Of a DNA stretch of 64,000 nucleotides, positions 34,037 to 44,499 are shown one piece after another. The DNA lies in contig MU867117.1 of assembly GCA_033725935.1 (NCBI GenBank), forward strand, positions 124,001 through 188,000. Direction: 5' to 3'. This stretch comes from Cladorrhinum sp. PSN259 (taxonomy: Eukaryota; Ascomycota; Sordariomycetes; Sordariales; Podosporaceae). The position numbers and the translations under genes were made by a program. The notes beneath the pieces are model-generated. The model did no database searches. It saw only the letters and a list, made by a program, of their open reading frames with translations, and had not been told where the DNA came from. Every line of letters begins with the position of its first letter. Position 1 is the stretch's first letter.

Positions 34037-34299
34037 GGACGACTGGATTTAGAGATGACTGTTTCAAACATTACCTGTCGATCCAAGAAAGGAACTTGAG
34101 TTCTTTTTTCCTTTGGCATCGAAAAGGTGGCATGAGGGCGCTGGGAGAAAGAAGAATGAATTCCTTACTTACATTTACTGCTGCTCACCGATGGGATAGC
34201 CGCGCGGCGAGGAAATCGCGATCGTCTGCCAGAAATAGAATGATCAGAAGAGAACGAAAAGGGTCTTGGTTGGGTGCCAAAAATGCTGCAAAGGCTTAC

Positions 34300-34621
34300 A
34301 CCGAGATCTGATCAGACCAACGACGCGGCCGTAAAACTGTTGCTCAAGGGCCGATAAGGCAATAGCGCCTGCTCGACAAAGTCGTTCATCCAGTCGTACG
34401 CAGGCCAATAAATAAGTATGTTGTTAAAGAGGAGTTGCAACCTGGGACGGTCGAGGCAGGTGTGTTGAATAAAGAGACTTACCTCGGTCGAAATTAAGGT
34501 CCCAACCAACCCGCCAAATACCCCCACAGCGGTCCATCCAAGTGGTATTGTCTTCGTTCCACACCGTGCGGTAGTCCCAAAGGTAGTAACGGGCGCTGGC
34601 GACCCAGGCTACCCGGTTCAT
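34300..34621 (-). other. Possible exon pair of an unrecognised protein
   Basis: Minus strand, ATG 34621: MNRVAWVASARYYLWDYRTV, then WRVGWDLNFDRG up to a good GTAAGT donor at 34478; an acceptor (GAGCAG) at 34374 continues in frame as AIALSALEQQFYGRVVGLIR. The composition is protein-like and rich in Trp and Tyr, but no ending could be fixed and I recognise no family. It may be part of the same decayed locus as the adjacent methyltransferase fragment. Confidence 0.25.
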
Positions 34622-35682
34622 TGGGCGGCGGTCGCAGCTGAGAGGAACTCAAAGTTAGCATACAGTGCACAAGAGCTATTTTTTTTTTTTTTTTTTTTTC
34701 TTTCATACCTTGAATCATCTTGTCCTCTTTCAGTCAAAGAAGAGTCTGTCAAAAGGTCTTGTTGTGCTATCAATACTTCTCGACTGGTCCAGTTGCTGAA
34801 TGACACTGGAGAACTAAGATGGAATAGAAAGAGAATCCTTCACTTTCTCCGATTACTATTTCAATAAAAAAGAGACCGCCCAACGTTCTACAAGAACAGG
34901 AATTTTTGCGGATACGGAACCACTTTCTCGTTTATTGTGTCGGCGATACTTGGGTTGTGTGGTCGCGTTGAAGATGGAGGCTCGACAAGTTGGCAGAATG
35001 AGAAGAGAACACCAGGTCCCCCGACTAAGCCGATATTCACCTTTCTCGCGTGAGAGTTTCACAGCGTTTCAGTCGCGGGGATACCTAGTCGTGGTCCAGA
35101 CAGAAGTTACTCGCCATCAAGTTCAGAGCGCGTTGTCTACAAGCGGTCATGCAAGCAGGCAGGCAAGCATCCGACGACCGTCAAATTACACAAACTGCTT
35201 CACTGGCGAAGCAATATCTGGATATACAATATAAATGATTCATTCATACAACAACTCCAGCTCCCCGTCATTCCTTGTACTGTAATGAGCTACACTGTTG
35301 TGTTCCAGCCCCTTACATATTCTCCTGTACCCTAGCAAATGCCAGTGTTGTTGTTCAGGGCCGAAAGAACTCGCATAACAACAATAACGACGAGTCCGTG
35401 AAGAAGCGTCAGGGACGCAGCCAGCTTGCTCGCTCTCGAGACCTCACTCCCTTCTCTTCCATTCGAATGGTTTGATCGTCTGAAGCAATAGCCACAGGTA
35501 ATCGAAACTTAATAATGATTCTATTTGGAGCACATGACAAATATTAGACGCTTGACAGTGGTAAAATGACCAAGGGTGGGGTGACTTACAGCGAGGGCTC
35601 CCTGTACGATGATGGGTATTGGTTGAACTACCCTTTGGATAATGGACTGTCCTGACTGCCGACTCATCCGGTTGATTTAGAC
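34622..35682. other. Gene-poor stretch, no gene seen
   Basis: Includes a 22-base T homopolymer at about 34679-34700. Open frames are short and unlike any family. Confidence 0.4.
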
Positions 35683-35723
35683 GCCGGTTGGCTGGCAGGG
35701 AGGTTAGCCTTCGCAGCAGTAAG
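35683..35723 (+). repeat. Copy of an exon-end segment, related to 37235-37279
   Basis: About 41 bp, roughly 85% identical to the exon-2 end and splice donor of the gene at 36.9 kb; both encode WLAGRLAF on the plus strand and end in CAGCAGTAAG. Suggests a partial duplicate of that gene. Confidence 0.5.
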
Positions 35724-35940
35724 TACCAGCTGTTTGAATGATCAAGTCAGCATCTGAATGTATCTCAAGCTGGGCAAGAGAGCGGAACTTACCCTTGATG
35801 TCCCGATGGACCTTCTTATCCCCGTGGGGATAATTAAGCCCTATCAGGAGGTTTTGGGCTTGAAATAGGTGACCCTGACCTCCATTTGCCGACTCGAACA
35901 GAAAAGGGCGCTGCGGATCCATGGGCACCATACCTGCTAG
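35704..35940 (-). pseudogene. Ste20-like protein kinase fragment
   Basis: The minus strand reads AQNLLIGLNYPHGDKKVHRD followed by IKG, the catalytic-loop region (HRDIK) of Ste20/GCK-type kinases, where the usual text is GLDYLHG..HRDIKA. A GTAAGT donor follows directly and a CAG acceptor 60 bp on would give HRDIKA, but the next residues end at a stop within eight codons. The glycine-rich loop, VAIK Lys, DFG and APE motifs are absent. Only the loop remains recognisable. Confidence 0.55.
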
Positions 35941-36901
35941 AGCGTGTTGACGGCAGGGAAAATGGATGCTGAAATATTGCCGTTGTTATGTGACGCTGAT
36001 GGTAATAAATACAAAGTAAAAATATGTTTAAATCTTTTCTTGTCTTGCGAGTAGGCACGATCGATAGGTCGAAGATGGTGGACGACGGGAGCAGTGTGGA
36101 TTAAAAGATGGAAAAAATGGGAGTAAATAATACTGTAGTTTATAGAGGCAAAGGTAATGGCCTAGCGCACGGGCTCATCTCCTCAAGCACCGTTGTGGCG
36201 CGCTTGATAGCAAGAGTTTGTTGAGCTCTGAAGAGATTGGGCGCGGAACTGATGCAGAGAAGAACGTTTAAGCTGAGCGCCCGAAGAGGTAGATTAACCC
36301 TGCGACATTCCAACGGCACCACGGAGCCAGCAGTCACCAATCTGCCAGCCTCGGGCAATATTTCCGCCACAGAGAATTCACCTGCTTCAAAGCAACATTG
36401 CTGCTTGTCGACGAGAAAGGGTGTTCTTGTGGGGGCATCTGAACGCCAATTTGGAAGTTTCCTTTGGCCTGTCAGAGCTTCCGGTCTTTCAGAGACTAGG
36501 AAGGAAGTGGGGGTTCCTGTTCAAAATCTTTATCATCCTATGCAGGTCGGCGTCGAAGTCACCGATAGGTGGGGGTGTTTGGAGATATGGGTTTGGAAAT
36601 TGAAGGAGACTGAGTGATGTCCATGGCTTCAAGGCAGCCGGGTAAGAAAGTGCACCTGGCAGACGACCAGGTAAGAGTACCTGCCTGGTGCAGGGGATCA
36701 CTGAACTTTTGCACCCAGCATTTCCAGGTTGTTAACAGACCAACCTATCTTGAACACTGGACGTCTTCAGATTCCCAAAAAAATTTGACCTATTTTCGAT
36801 CCAGCGAAGCTACAAAATTTCCTCTAAGCCAGAACGATCCTCGACTACACAAAACCGTACCATACATCAACACCAACATCACCAACATCACCACCATCAC
36901 A
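35941..36901. other. Intergenic, no gene seen
   Basis: Upstream of the spliced gene at 36902. A plus frame (36237-36617) starts with TTG or similar and has no family. A leader rich in ACCAACATCACC repeats lies at 36865-36900, just before the start codon. Confidence 0.4.
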
Positions 36902-37643
36902 ATGAAGTAAGTTTGTGTTTTCTTTTTATTTCTCGTGCAAGAAAAATAAATAAACCATTTCCTGTATCTTTGCCTGACTCTTGAATCTTTCTATCAATCA
37001 TGTAAATTTGTATCTTTTGGTCAATTGTCTTTCATTGTCTTGTGCTCAACCAAGTCCTAACATGTCACTCTATCACTTCTAGTCACCACCGCAACCACCA
37101 CCATCGGCGACCAGGCGTTCGGCCTCGCCAGCCCAACCGGCCCAGCCGCGCCCGTCCGTCTCGCAGGGAGCGGCGCCCCGAGGCGCTGGTCCGGCTCCTG
37201 GCCGCCAACCACCCGGACAGACCCGGTGTCCATGCACTGCCGGGTTGGCTAGCTGGGAGGCTAGCCTTCAACAGCAGTAAGGGGTTGCTACAATTCCGTT
37301 GGACATGTTGTGTACTAACTTTTGACTATGGTTATCGAAGAATACCTGGACGAGCGGGCGTCGATCACGGAGGTGGTCAACTACATCGTAACGGGGGTTA
37401 CCGAAGAGCCCTGGCGTGTCCCTCTGACCGCCATCTTTGAGGTGGCAGCCAGGCGCTTTTTGGAATGCCCCAGAGAGTCCGTCGAGCGCCAGTTTTATTT
37501 GGAGATGGTTCAAGTTGCGTGCGAGAAGGGTGAGTATTTCCCCTGTTGCCTTCACGAAATATGCTGACCCTCGCTTTCTTCAAGCGATTGTGAATATTAT
37601 CCGGGAATTTGATGGCATGCGGATGCCTAAAGCATCGCTGTGA
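36902..37643 (+). CDS. Hypothetical spliced protein, 148 residues
   Basis: Not recognised. Exons 36902-36906, 37083-37276, 37341-37529, 37585-37643; introns of 176, 64 and 55 bp have GT-AG ends and phases close to a TGA. The start exon is only ATG AA. The N-terminal half is extremely Arg/Pro/His-rich (positively charged, disordered); the C-terminal half is compact and helical (YLDERASITEVVNYIVTGVT, VPLTAIFEVAARRFLECPRE, FYLEMVQVACEKAIVNIIRE). No signal peptide. The strong basic tail suggests nucleic-acid or nuclear contact, an inference only. A partial copy of its exon-2 end lies at 35683. It is one of two intact-looking genes in the decayed zone. Confidence 0.58.
37235..37279 (+). repeat. 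Exon-end segment matched by 35683-35723
   Basis: Part of exon 2 and the donor site of the 148-residue gene; see the copy at 35683. Confidence 0.5.
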
Positions 37644-37699
37644 GCAGCACCAGAACCAGATTTCGCTCCGGGGGCCAGCTGTGGCAGGAGCATCGTGCC

Positions 37700-37775
37700 C
37701 AAAGCGCCCAAGAACTTCGAAGGTGGCGTCATCATCATCACTCACACCACCGAGTTCACCAAGGATCTCACTGAG
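37700..37775 (+). pseudogene. EF-3-like ABC ATPase fragment
   Basis: Plus-strand frame reads PKNFEGGVIIITHTTEFTKD then LTE, which matches the Walker-B-to-H-loop end of the second ATPase of fungal elongation factor 3 (usual text KTFEGGVVIITHSAEFTKNL). The flanking sequence diverges within a few codons on both sides. The essential host gene must be elsewhere; this is a relic. Confidence 0.58.
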
Positions 37776-38205
37776 TCGAGGGAAGCAGAAGGAGGAACAG
37801 ACCTTTTCTTCAAGTCGTTACAATCGCCTGGCTTGGGGCGCTGCCAACCCGATTAATATAAGAAGCAACGGAGGGTGAAGATGGGACATGCTGAATGATC
37901 TGAATGTCCAAGCCGATGTTGATCACATGAACTAGCGCAACCGCATCCACTACACCAAGATTCGCCGCTAGTACATAACTGATGAGGATGAGAGGGGAGG
38001 CTGCAGCAAGCAGTTATTTTATATGATGGGGAATTGGCTCGAGGCAAGGAGGCGGTACAGATCAGCTCTACAAGGCGAAAGCGGAGAACAACAAACCGGT
38101 CGATAGTGGAAGCAGTACCCAAAGCTTTGAAACCAGAAGGCTTCAGGATAAAGAAGGACTTTTTCATGATCACAAATCGTCTTATCTTGTCATGGGCTCT
38201 CTAGG

Positions 38206-38660
38206 CGTTGTTCGATAAGGAACGCACTGCAAACCAACAGTTACACAACCTCCGCCAGAAGGGATCAGCATCTGGCTACCGCCAAGTTTGAGCAGATCAG
38301 CTCACGACTGAACTGGGAGGATGAATCTAAGATGGTCGCATTCTGCCACGGGCTGAGAGACGAGATCAAGGACGAACTAGAAAGCAAGACCGACATAAAG
38401 AGTTCATCAGCTCTATCGCAACTTGAATGGCAGTCCGCATCGACAGTCGAACTGTTCGACAGACGTCTGGAGAGGCAAACTAACCTAATTCGACCTTATC
38501 GAGCTAACGTGGGTAACTAGTTCCTCCACGTCTAAAAAACACCTCTTGGGGAACTTTTCATGGACTATGGAACTCGACGCGACACTGCACCAATCCACGA
38601 AGAAAGGGATTAAGTACTTCAATTGTGTAAAGCTAGGGCACTATTGTAGAGCGTGCACTA
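38206..38660 (+). mobile_element. Ty3/gypsy-type gag remnant with CCHC knuckle
   Basis: Three plus-strand frames carry consecutive gag pieces: LFDKERTANQQLHNLRQKGS, then KFEQISSRLNWEDESKMVAF and CHGLRDEIKDELESKTD, then near 38612 YFNCVKLGHYCRAC. The last is a retroviral-type zinc knuckle (CX2CX4HX4C) in which the first Cys is Tyr, a one-base G-to-A change. At least two frame breaks. No protease, reverse transcriptase or LTR was found, so a short decayed piece, probably RIP-affected. Confidence 0.72.
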
Positions 38661-39744
38661 AACTATGACAACAGCAGAAGAAGACTCTGGCTACAAGATG
38701 GAGTCCTCGGATTGACTGGAAGACTGGCCATCTCCAGTGGGATAAAGCTCGTGAGGAAAAGCCCAGAGGCGGTCTCTCAGAGAGTCCCCAGCTACACGGA
38801 ACAGTCGCACGCGAGAGAAGAACCCAGAGTGGTCTCTGTGATAAGGGGTTTGTGTAGAGCTTGAAATAATAGTTCCATTCAGTATAACAATCTGCCATGG
38901 CCTCAAAGGTTCTTGGTTCATTCAATCTGGTTGGAATGCATAGGCCAATTTGTACCTGCGGGTAGTCTGATGTCCTCCCACACTGTCTGGGCTTCCTCCG
39001 GCTCAGGCGATTACTTAAAACACAAGCGTTCTTTCTCAAGGTCATGCTGTAACGTTCCTGCAGGCTCATCGTTTCCTGCCTGGCCAACCACCTTTGGCTT
39101 TCTCCGAGATCCCCGACGTGCATAGTGTGGCCGCTAGGGATGCCTCACTATGTTGATAGGTTCTGGAGGCTTCTTGGCATGCCTGTAGTCCAGTGTGGTG
39201 TCTTGTCACACGGTGTCGAATGTACATGTAGGTGGCTGCTGCACGTGTGACAGTCTCCCAGAACATGGAAATCATCCAGCATTCACAGTCACTACCACGA
39301 TCAATGCAGATCTACCCCATTCTTGATAGTTCGCTTTTGGAAACTAGCATCACCACGGGCACAGCTCGATTGAACTACAGGCTCGAAGAGGAAGATGAAC
39401 ACGAGGTCGAGAGTACCTTGTGGAGTGGCAAGGCTGTGGCAGCGACGAAAATACGTGGGAATTACTCAGCAACGCGCAGGCCATGTTGAAACAGTACCAC
39501 CGATTAGCAAAGACACCCACGCGCGAGTCCTGCCACCTCATTGGACGGTTACATGGCGACCCCTCACCAGCGGAATTTTCGGGGACCAATCATAGGCATT
39601 TGGCCCTCAACTGCTGCCTCACATTCCGTCGCGCCCAGTTCATATAGACACCTCACCAAAAAACAGCTCTCACGGCAAGAAACGTTGCATATTTGACCCG
39701 TTATCTCAGCCAGCCCGACTACGATTTCTTTTCCTTCTCTCGAC
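38661..39744. other. Intergenic, no gene seen
   Basis: Upstream of the DUF7924 gene. Frames on both strands near 38640-39125 have no family match. No convincing LTR partner for the gag remnant. Confidence 0.4.
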
Positions 39745-41187
39745 ATGGACGAGACGCAAACCAGCGCGCAAGCTCAAAAGGAGCAAATTGCCCCAACAGC
39801 TACGACACGGAAACGACAGATTGACCATCATCACGAACCCCTGCCAAAACGAGCGCAATTAACACGAATGAACCTCGCCACGTTCAACAAGATGGGCAGG
39901 AAGAAGAGCTCAGACCCCTCGGATGAATCAGGATCGACCAAGACCACATCAACAACTTCGTCTGGATTTGCTATCAAGGCCCGAAATAATGGAATTCTCG
40001 AACCGGCATACTCTAAGCCACCTGCGAATCTCGAAGATATCCCCATACGACAAGCCAAATCCCGTGCCACCACCTCCCCACCAGAATCAGCGTACAACGA
40101 CTATGTTGACAGAGTCGAGGGAGCCGGTAACGAAGCAACCGTGGTGGTCCAGACGAGCGAGCTGTTGAAGAAGTATCCTAAGGGCTACCGCCAAGCCTAC
40201 AACCGAGCATTCACCAATCTTCCGGGCGACGTCGGATTCAATAATGGTCTGTATGCCCCACAGCCTGACTTTGTAGAAGGACTAGAGGCAGAAGAATACC
40301 GGCCGTTCCCCCTGGACGACTACGTCCCCGGTGCTGCTCTCTACAAGGATGACCCCCGTTCCATAACACTACCGCAGATAGCAGGAGAATGGAAGGGCCC
40401 CGCTGGAGACATGAGAGAAGCGAGAATGCAGAGCGCATACGACGGAGCCGCAATGGTCCACGCCAGAACTCAAGCAGTCGCCTACATGGGCAAGTCCGAT
40501 CCCCCTGGCCACGCCTCAATCACAACATTCACCACAGATGGCACGAATCTCTACCAATATGCTCATTATGCCGCGCCATCAGACAAAGATTCAAATGCAC
40601 TCGAATACCACCAGTTCCCTATCTCCTCAATGAACCTCACAGGCTCTTATCGAGGTCACAAGGACGGACGAAGAAGTCTCAGGAACGCCCAAGACTATGC
40701 GAAGACCCAGTCAGAAGAACTAAGAGACCAGCTGAGAGAATATTGGGAACAGCAACGCGACAACCTTCAGGCCATTGCTGCATCGCTGCCTCCACTGAAC
40801 TACGAACCCCCAATCCCAACGGATGCCTGCGACACGACGGCTCTAGGCGAAGCATACGAAGACGACGATTACGAAAGAGTCGAACAGCCTTGTCAGCCAA
40901 CACCCGCAGCTTCTACTGGGCCCCGCAAGTCAGGATCCCACTCGCGCTCTCCCTCTAAACCACACTCGCAAGCATCAAAGTCGCACCCCCCAGAATCGAG
41001 CCACAGCCGCAACAGCGAAGGCAAACGAAAGGCCCCGTCCTCACGATCATCCCACGGATCCTCCGGACATGTCAGCAAGCACAGGAGCTACTGGAAGAAG
41101 GACTCTGCGACAGGACGATATTACCATGAACATTCCAATGGCACCAAATCATGGCTGGACGACGAAGATGAAGAAGATGGATACTGA
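39745..41187 (+). CDS. DUF7924-type fungal protein with C-terminal WW-like segment
   Basis: Intronless, 480 residues. Basic, Ser/Thr-rich N-terminus with a nuclear-type cluster (KRQIDHHHEPLPKRAQ). The central domain (about 135-355) matches a fungal domain I know as DUF7924: YPKGYRQAYNRAFTNLPGDV, APQPDFVEGLEAEEYRPFP, LPQIAGEWKGPAG, GHASITTFTTDGTNLYQYAH and RNAQDYAKTQSEELRDQLRE. Some relatives have a restriction-endonuclease-like fold (from memory, unverified). A Ser-rich linker (about 390-445) leads to YWKKDSATGRYYHEHSNGTK SW, WW-domain-like but with only one clear Trp at each end, and an acidic tail. Same strand as the RNase H gene 240 bp downstream. Frame intact; function unknown. Confidence 0.85.
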   Translation: MDETQTSAQAQKEQIAPTATTRKRQIDHHHEPLPKRAQLTRMNLATFNKMGRKKSSDPSDESGSTKTTSTTSSGFAIKARNNGILEPAYSKPPANLEDIPIRQAKSRATTSPPESAYNDYVDRVEGAGNEATVVVQTSELLKKYPKGYRQAYNRAFTNLPGDVGFNNGLYAPQPDFVEGLEAEEYRPFPLDDYVPGAALYKDDPRSITLPQIAGEWKGPAGDMREARMQSAYDGAAMVHARTQAVAYMGKSDPPGHASITTFTTDGTNLYQYAHYAAPSDKDSNALEYHQFPISSMNLTGSYRGHKDGRRSLRNAQDYAKTQSEELRDQLREYWEQQRDNLQAIAASLPPLNYEPPIPTDACDTTALGEAYEDDDYERVEQPCQPTPAASTGPRKSGSHSRSPSKPHSQASKSHPPESSHSRNSEGKRKAPSSRSSHGSSGHVSKHRSYWKKDSATGRYYHEHSNGTKSWLDDEDEEDGY

Positions 41188-41426
41188 GAATGCGGTCGCT
41201 GGGAACATCGACCATGAAGGAGGGGAAACCTGTTACAACCTGCCAAGCCGGGGCACTCTTGTAAAGTACGTGACCACGGTTGGTTACGAAGTCATGACAA
41301 GCCACGAGGTCGGGAGTGCCCCGGGACAACTGACCATGGGACAACAGCTCTGCTGTGGTACACGGCACTAACGGTGTCTGGGTGGGCACCGTTTTTACCC
41401 CAAATGCCGGTGCATCCCCGGCGTCC

Positions 41427-42041
41427 ATGTTCGCGCCACGACTCGTCAACACGGCGGAACCACGCATAAACCTGGCACGTATTGTGCTCCGCCGTCGACA
41501 CGTGCCTTCGATCGGCCGTCTTAAAACGATGCTCATGTTTACCGACGGCTCATGCCTTGCTAACGGTATGCCGGACCCCCGAGCTGGGTGGGCATTTATA
41601 TTCAGGCCAGGGTCCGAGGGTGTGGTGAGCGGGGTGCTCGAACGGGAAGGCCCGGACGGCGAGTTGCGTGTAGCAACGAGCAACCGCGCCGAGCTGCGTG
41701 CCGTCATCACAGCACTCGAGTTCCGTTCGTGGTGGGGTGAAGCTTGGGGGCGTATCATGATCGCCACAGACTCGGAGTATGTCGTGAACGGCGCAACGGC
41801 GTGGCTGCGTGCCTGGGCAGCGCGTGGCTGGCGCACGTCGGGGGGTTCGCCGGTGCAGAACCGAGACTTGTGGGAGCGTCTAAGTGAGCGGATGCGAATG
41901 TGTGCGGAGGGTAGCTGCGAGGTCATCTTCTGGCGGATCCCGAGAGGTTGGAATACTGAAGCGGATCAGGCCGCTAAGGCTGCTGCTGGCGATAGCCAAA
42001 GCGAGGTAGAATTCAGCTCCCGGAAAGGCATATTAGTCTAA
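41427..42041 (+). CDS. Ribonuclease H (RNase HI fold)
   Basis: Would cut RNA in RNA-DNA hybrids. From the first in-frame ATG it has 204 residues in one exon. The acid residues of the active site are visible: Asp40 in MFTDGS, Glu89 in NRAELRAV, Asp115 in ATDSEYV and a final Asp in NTEADQAAK. Fungal copies of this type are stand-alone and often carry a long N-terminal arm (PRLVNTAEPRINLARIVLRR precedes the core). An upstream frame reaches 41355 but only with GTG, so a longer N-terminus from an unseen exon is possible. No reverse-transcriptase sequence adjoins it, so it is not an obvious retroelement piece, though horizontal or domesticated origin cannot be excluded. Confidence 0.85.
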   Translation: MFAPRLVNTAEPRINLARIVLRRRHVPSIGRLKTMLMFTDGSCLANGMPDPRAGWAFIFRPGSEGVVSGVLEREGPDGELRVATSNRAELRAVITALEFRSWWGEAWGRIMIATDSEYVVNGATAWLRAWAARGWRTSGGSPVQNRDLWERLSERMRMCAEGSCEVIFWRIPRGWNTEADQAAKAAAGDSQSEVEFSSRKGILV

Positions 42042-44499
42042 TAGTAAATACCTGGAGTTTAGGGAGAGAAGACGCCTGAGGGCCTAAGGGCCCCAGCTGG
42101 GACTTGTTGGGTAGAAATATAGAGATATACACTGCGACATATATAGATATTTGTTTTCATCTTTGGCTGTCTCTGTGGGTTCTGGCATTGTGGTTTAACA
42201 CCAGAGTCATGAAAGCAATGTTGGGCGAGCGTAATTAATATCTGATTTCCCCGGCGTCTCCAGTTAAACCCTATCCAATTGCTAACGACAGTTCTCGATG
42301 GATCGAGAGGTGTTGAGAATAGGAATGGGTGTTGTGACTATGGTGCAAATTCAGTTTGAATCGGATGAGGACTCAAACCTTGACGACCTCTGATCATGGC
42401 ATTAATACCCCTTGAGTAAGCGGTGATGAAATGGCAGGATGCGACCTGACATCACCCCATGCACCGCGTAAAAGGGCGTTTCTGTACCCGGTAGCTCGAT
42501 TCAATGGCTCTCGCCTCCGGGCAGTGTGTCTCGGGCTGTGACATCATGTATCACACAACTCGCAACTCACACCGTCACAAACTCTCTATATTCATTCCAG
42601 TGCAAATTCTATGAGACTGATATTGTCAATGGGAAGGGACATTTTAGGATTCCACAGAGATCTTGATGTTGAGATGTTACAAAATCTCTGAGGTGAATGA
42701 GATAGGGATAAAACTCAAATAACATAATCAAGACAGTCGCCGAATGGTGCGGTTATGAAAATCAATTCCGGTTTGACATTTTGCATTGGGCACGTGAATA
42801 TTTGGATGTCTTTTGTCTGACATACCGAGGCCGTCCTCGACCTCGGTGGGGCGTCTTTCTCACTCTCATGGACCATGAAGGCTTGGAAGGCACGCAGCTC
42901 ACAACGTCACAAAGCGCTTATCATCCTGCACATCTTTCCAATGACAATGTCAATTCGGACTCGCTTAAAGAATAGTAAGGCAATTGCGGATAACACTTGC
43001 TTTTTTGGAGCCCACCGAAGAGATGTTTGGTGATCTGCGATATGCACAGGTGAGAGACTGGAGAAGGTGTGGAGCGGTGATGAGGTCGTCACGGTGTGAT
43101 CGAGAGCTTAAGGTTCAACTGACAGGTCAAGGGTCGAGTAAGAATCGGGGCAATAATGAAAGGTCAAGGTAAGCCCTCTCCGCAATGATCCTTCCGAAAT
43201 GGTAATGATCCTGAAGGAATAATGGGGCCATACCCCTGCTAAGATCCGCTGCCGAGACCCGGAGGCCCACCAGATTGCCAGCACACATCACTTGAATCGA
43301 TGAATGTTTGAGGATGGAGTAAAAGAGATCTCGATGATAATTGCCACTTGAAAATCAGTTCTTGAAGAATCAAGTGATTGGCATGTAGCCAAGACAAAAA
43401 TGCACTCCAGACAAATCGCGTGTGAGATGGTGAGACATCACAAGGCCAGCCGAGACCCCAAAAGTCAGATCGAATTATTGACGTTCCTGCATGTAGCCGA
43501 ACGCCTCCCCCAGAATGGCACAACACACACATTCCTGATTGGGAAATACTGTCGGTAAGCAAAAACCTGCACGATATGACCCGAATTCTGAGGCTCTAGC
43601 TGAACGAGGACAAGCCGAGTGGCGCCCCGCACGCAGCGTTACTCGACGTTGCAACGGCCGCTATCCCCGCGCTTCTGCGCTCCCGCCCGCGGCTCAACGA
43701 TTGGCCGCCCCTTGTCGCCGCTGACAGCCTCTGATTCGATGGGTGTAAACAACAAATTACTATAGATTTTGACCTAGTCTGTTTTTGACAAAGTAAGATC
43801 TTGGTGGCGGATAATCACCCGTTTCTCTCAGGGGTTGTAAACAATCTTTGAGGGGACGGCGCGACGGGAAGCCCGATAAGCTTCATGCACCTTCAGGCTT
43901 CACCTCAGAAGAAAGAGTGCATCGGTGCGTATTGAGTGCCTGAGAGAAAGATTTTGCCATGTTAACAAGTCTACAGGAACCTGATCATGTTACTCATAAA
44001 AATAGAAGTGAATTATAGATCAAACAGACTGTCTCGCAAATTATCCAAGCCTCATTGGCTGGAGCTGTATTGCCCCAATCACTGTGTAGAACGTAGCATT
44101 GCTGACAATGAATGACATTCGACCAAGACACTCCGCGATACAACCCTGCTCACCATGTCTCGACCCACATCACGATACTCCACCGATCAACCTTCACCGA
44201 GAACACATCGAGTAAGAGACATTGTAAGACGGAAAGATTCGAGGCCGTTGCAATCAGACTAGAACAGAGTTGACGGTGGCGTAGTTCCAGATCACCAACA
44301 TCAGTCTCTGAGGATCCCATTGACCAGCATGTGAAAGAAATTCATCTATAAAAGAGAGACTCCCATCGCAACATCCAGCTCCCAAATTTCATCATCATCA
44401 GCATCATCATCAGCTTCCTCAAGCCTCTCTTCCAACTTCCAACTCTTTTTGCTCAGATCAACAAGTCTTTTCGACTCAACACCACCAAAAACCGCCAAA
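42042..44499. other. 2.5-kb stretch without a supported gene
   Basis: AT-rich with a GC-rich island at about 43600-43720 whose plus frame has no ATG and no known domain. The right end contains the TATA box and CT-rich leader of the secreted-protein gene. Confidence 0.45.
44347..44354 (+). promoter_or_regulatory. TATA box of the first small secreted protein
   Basis: TATAAAAG lies 146 bp before the start codon, followed by a CATCATCATCAG-type and CT-rich leader typical of strongly expressed fungal genes. Confidence 0.65.

Noticed and set aside
27312..34322. Shared 16-mer ATCTGATCAGACCAAC at 27312 and 34307
   Set aside because: Contains a palindrome and one such match is expected by chance in 64 kb; flanks do not align.
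34679..34700. 22-base T run
   Set aside because: Simple homopolymer; no evidence that it is a poly-A tail of a retroposed gene, as no coding relic adjoins it.
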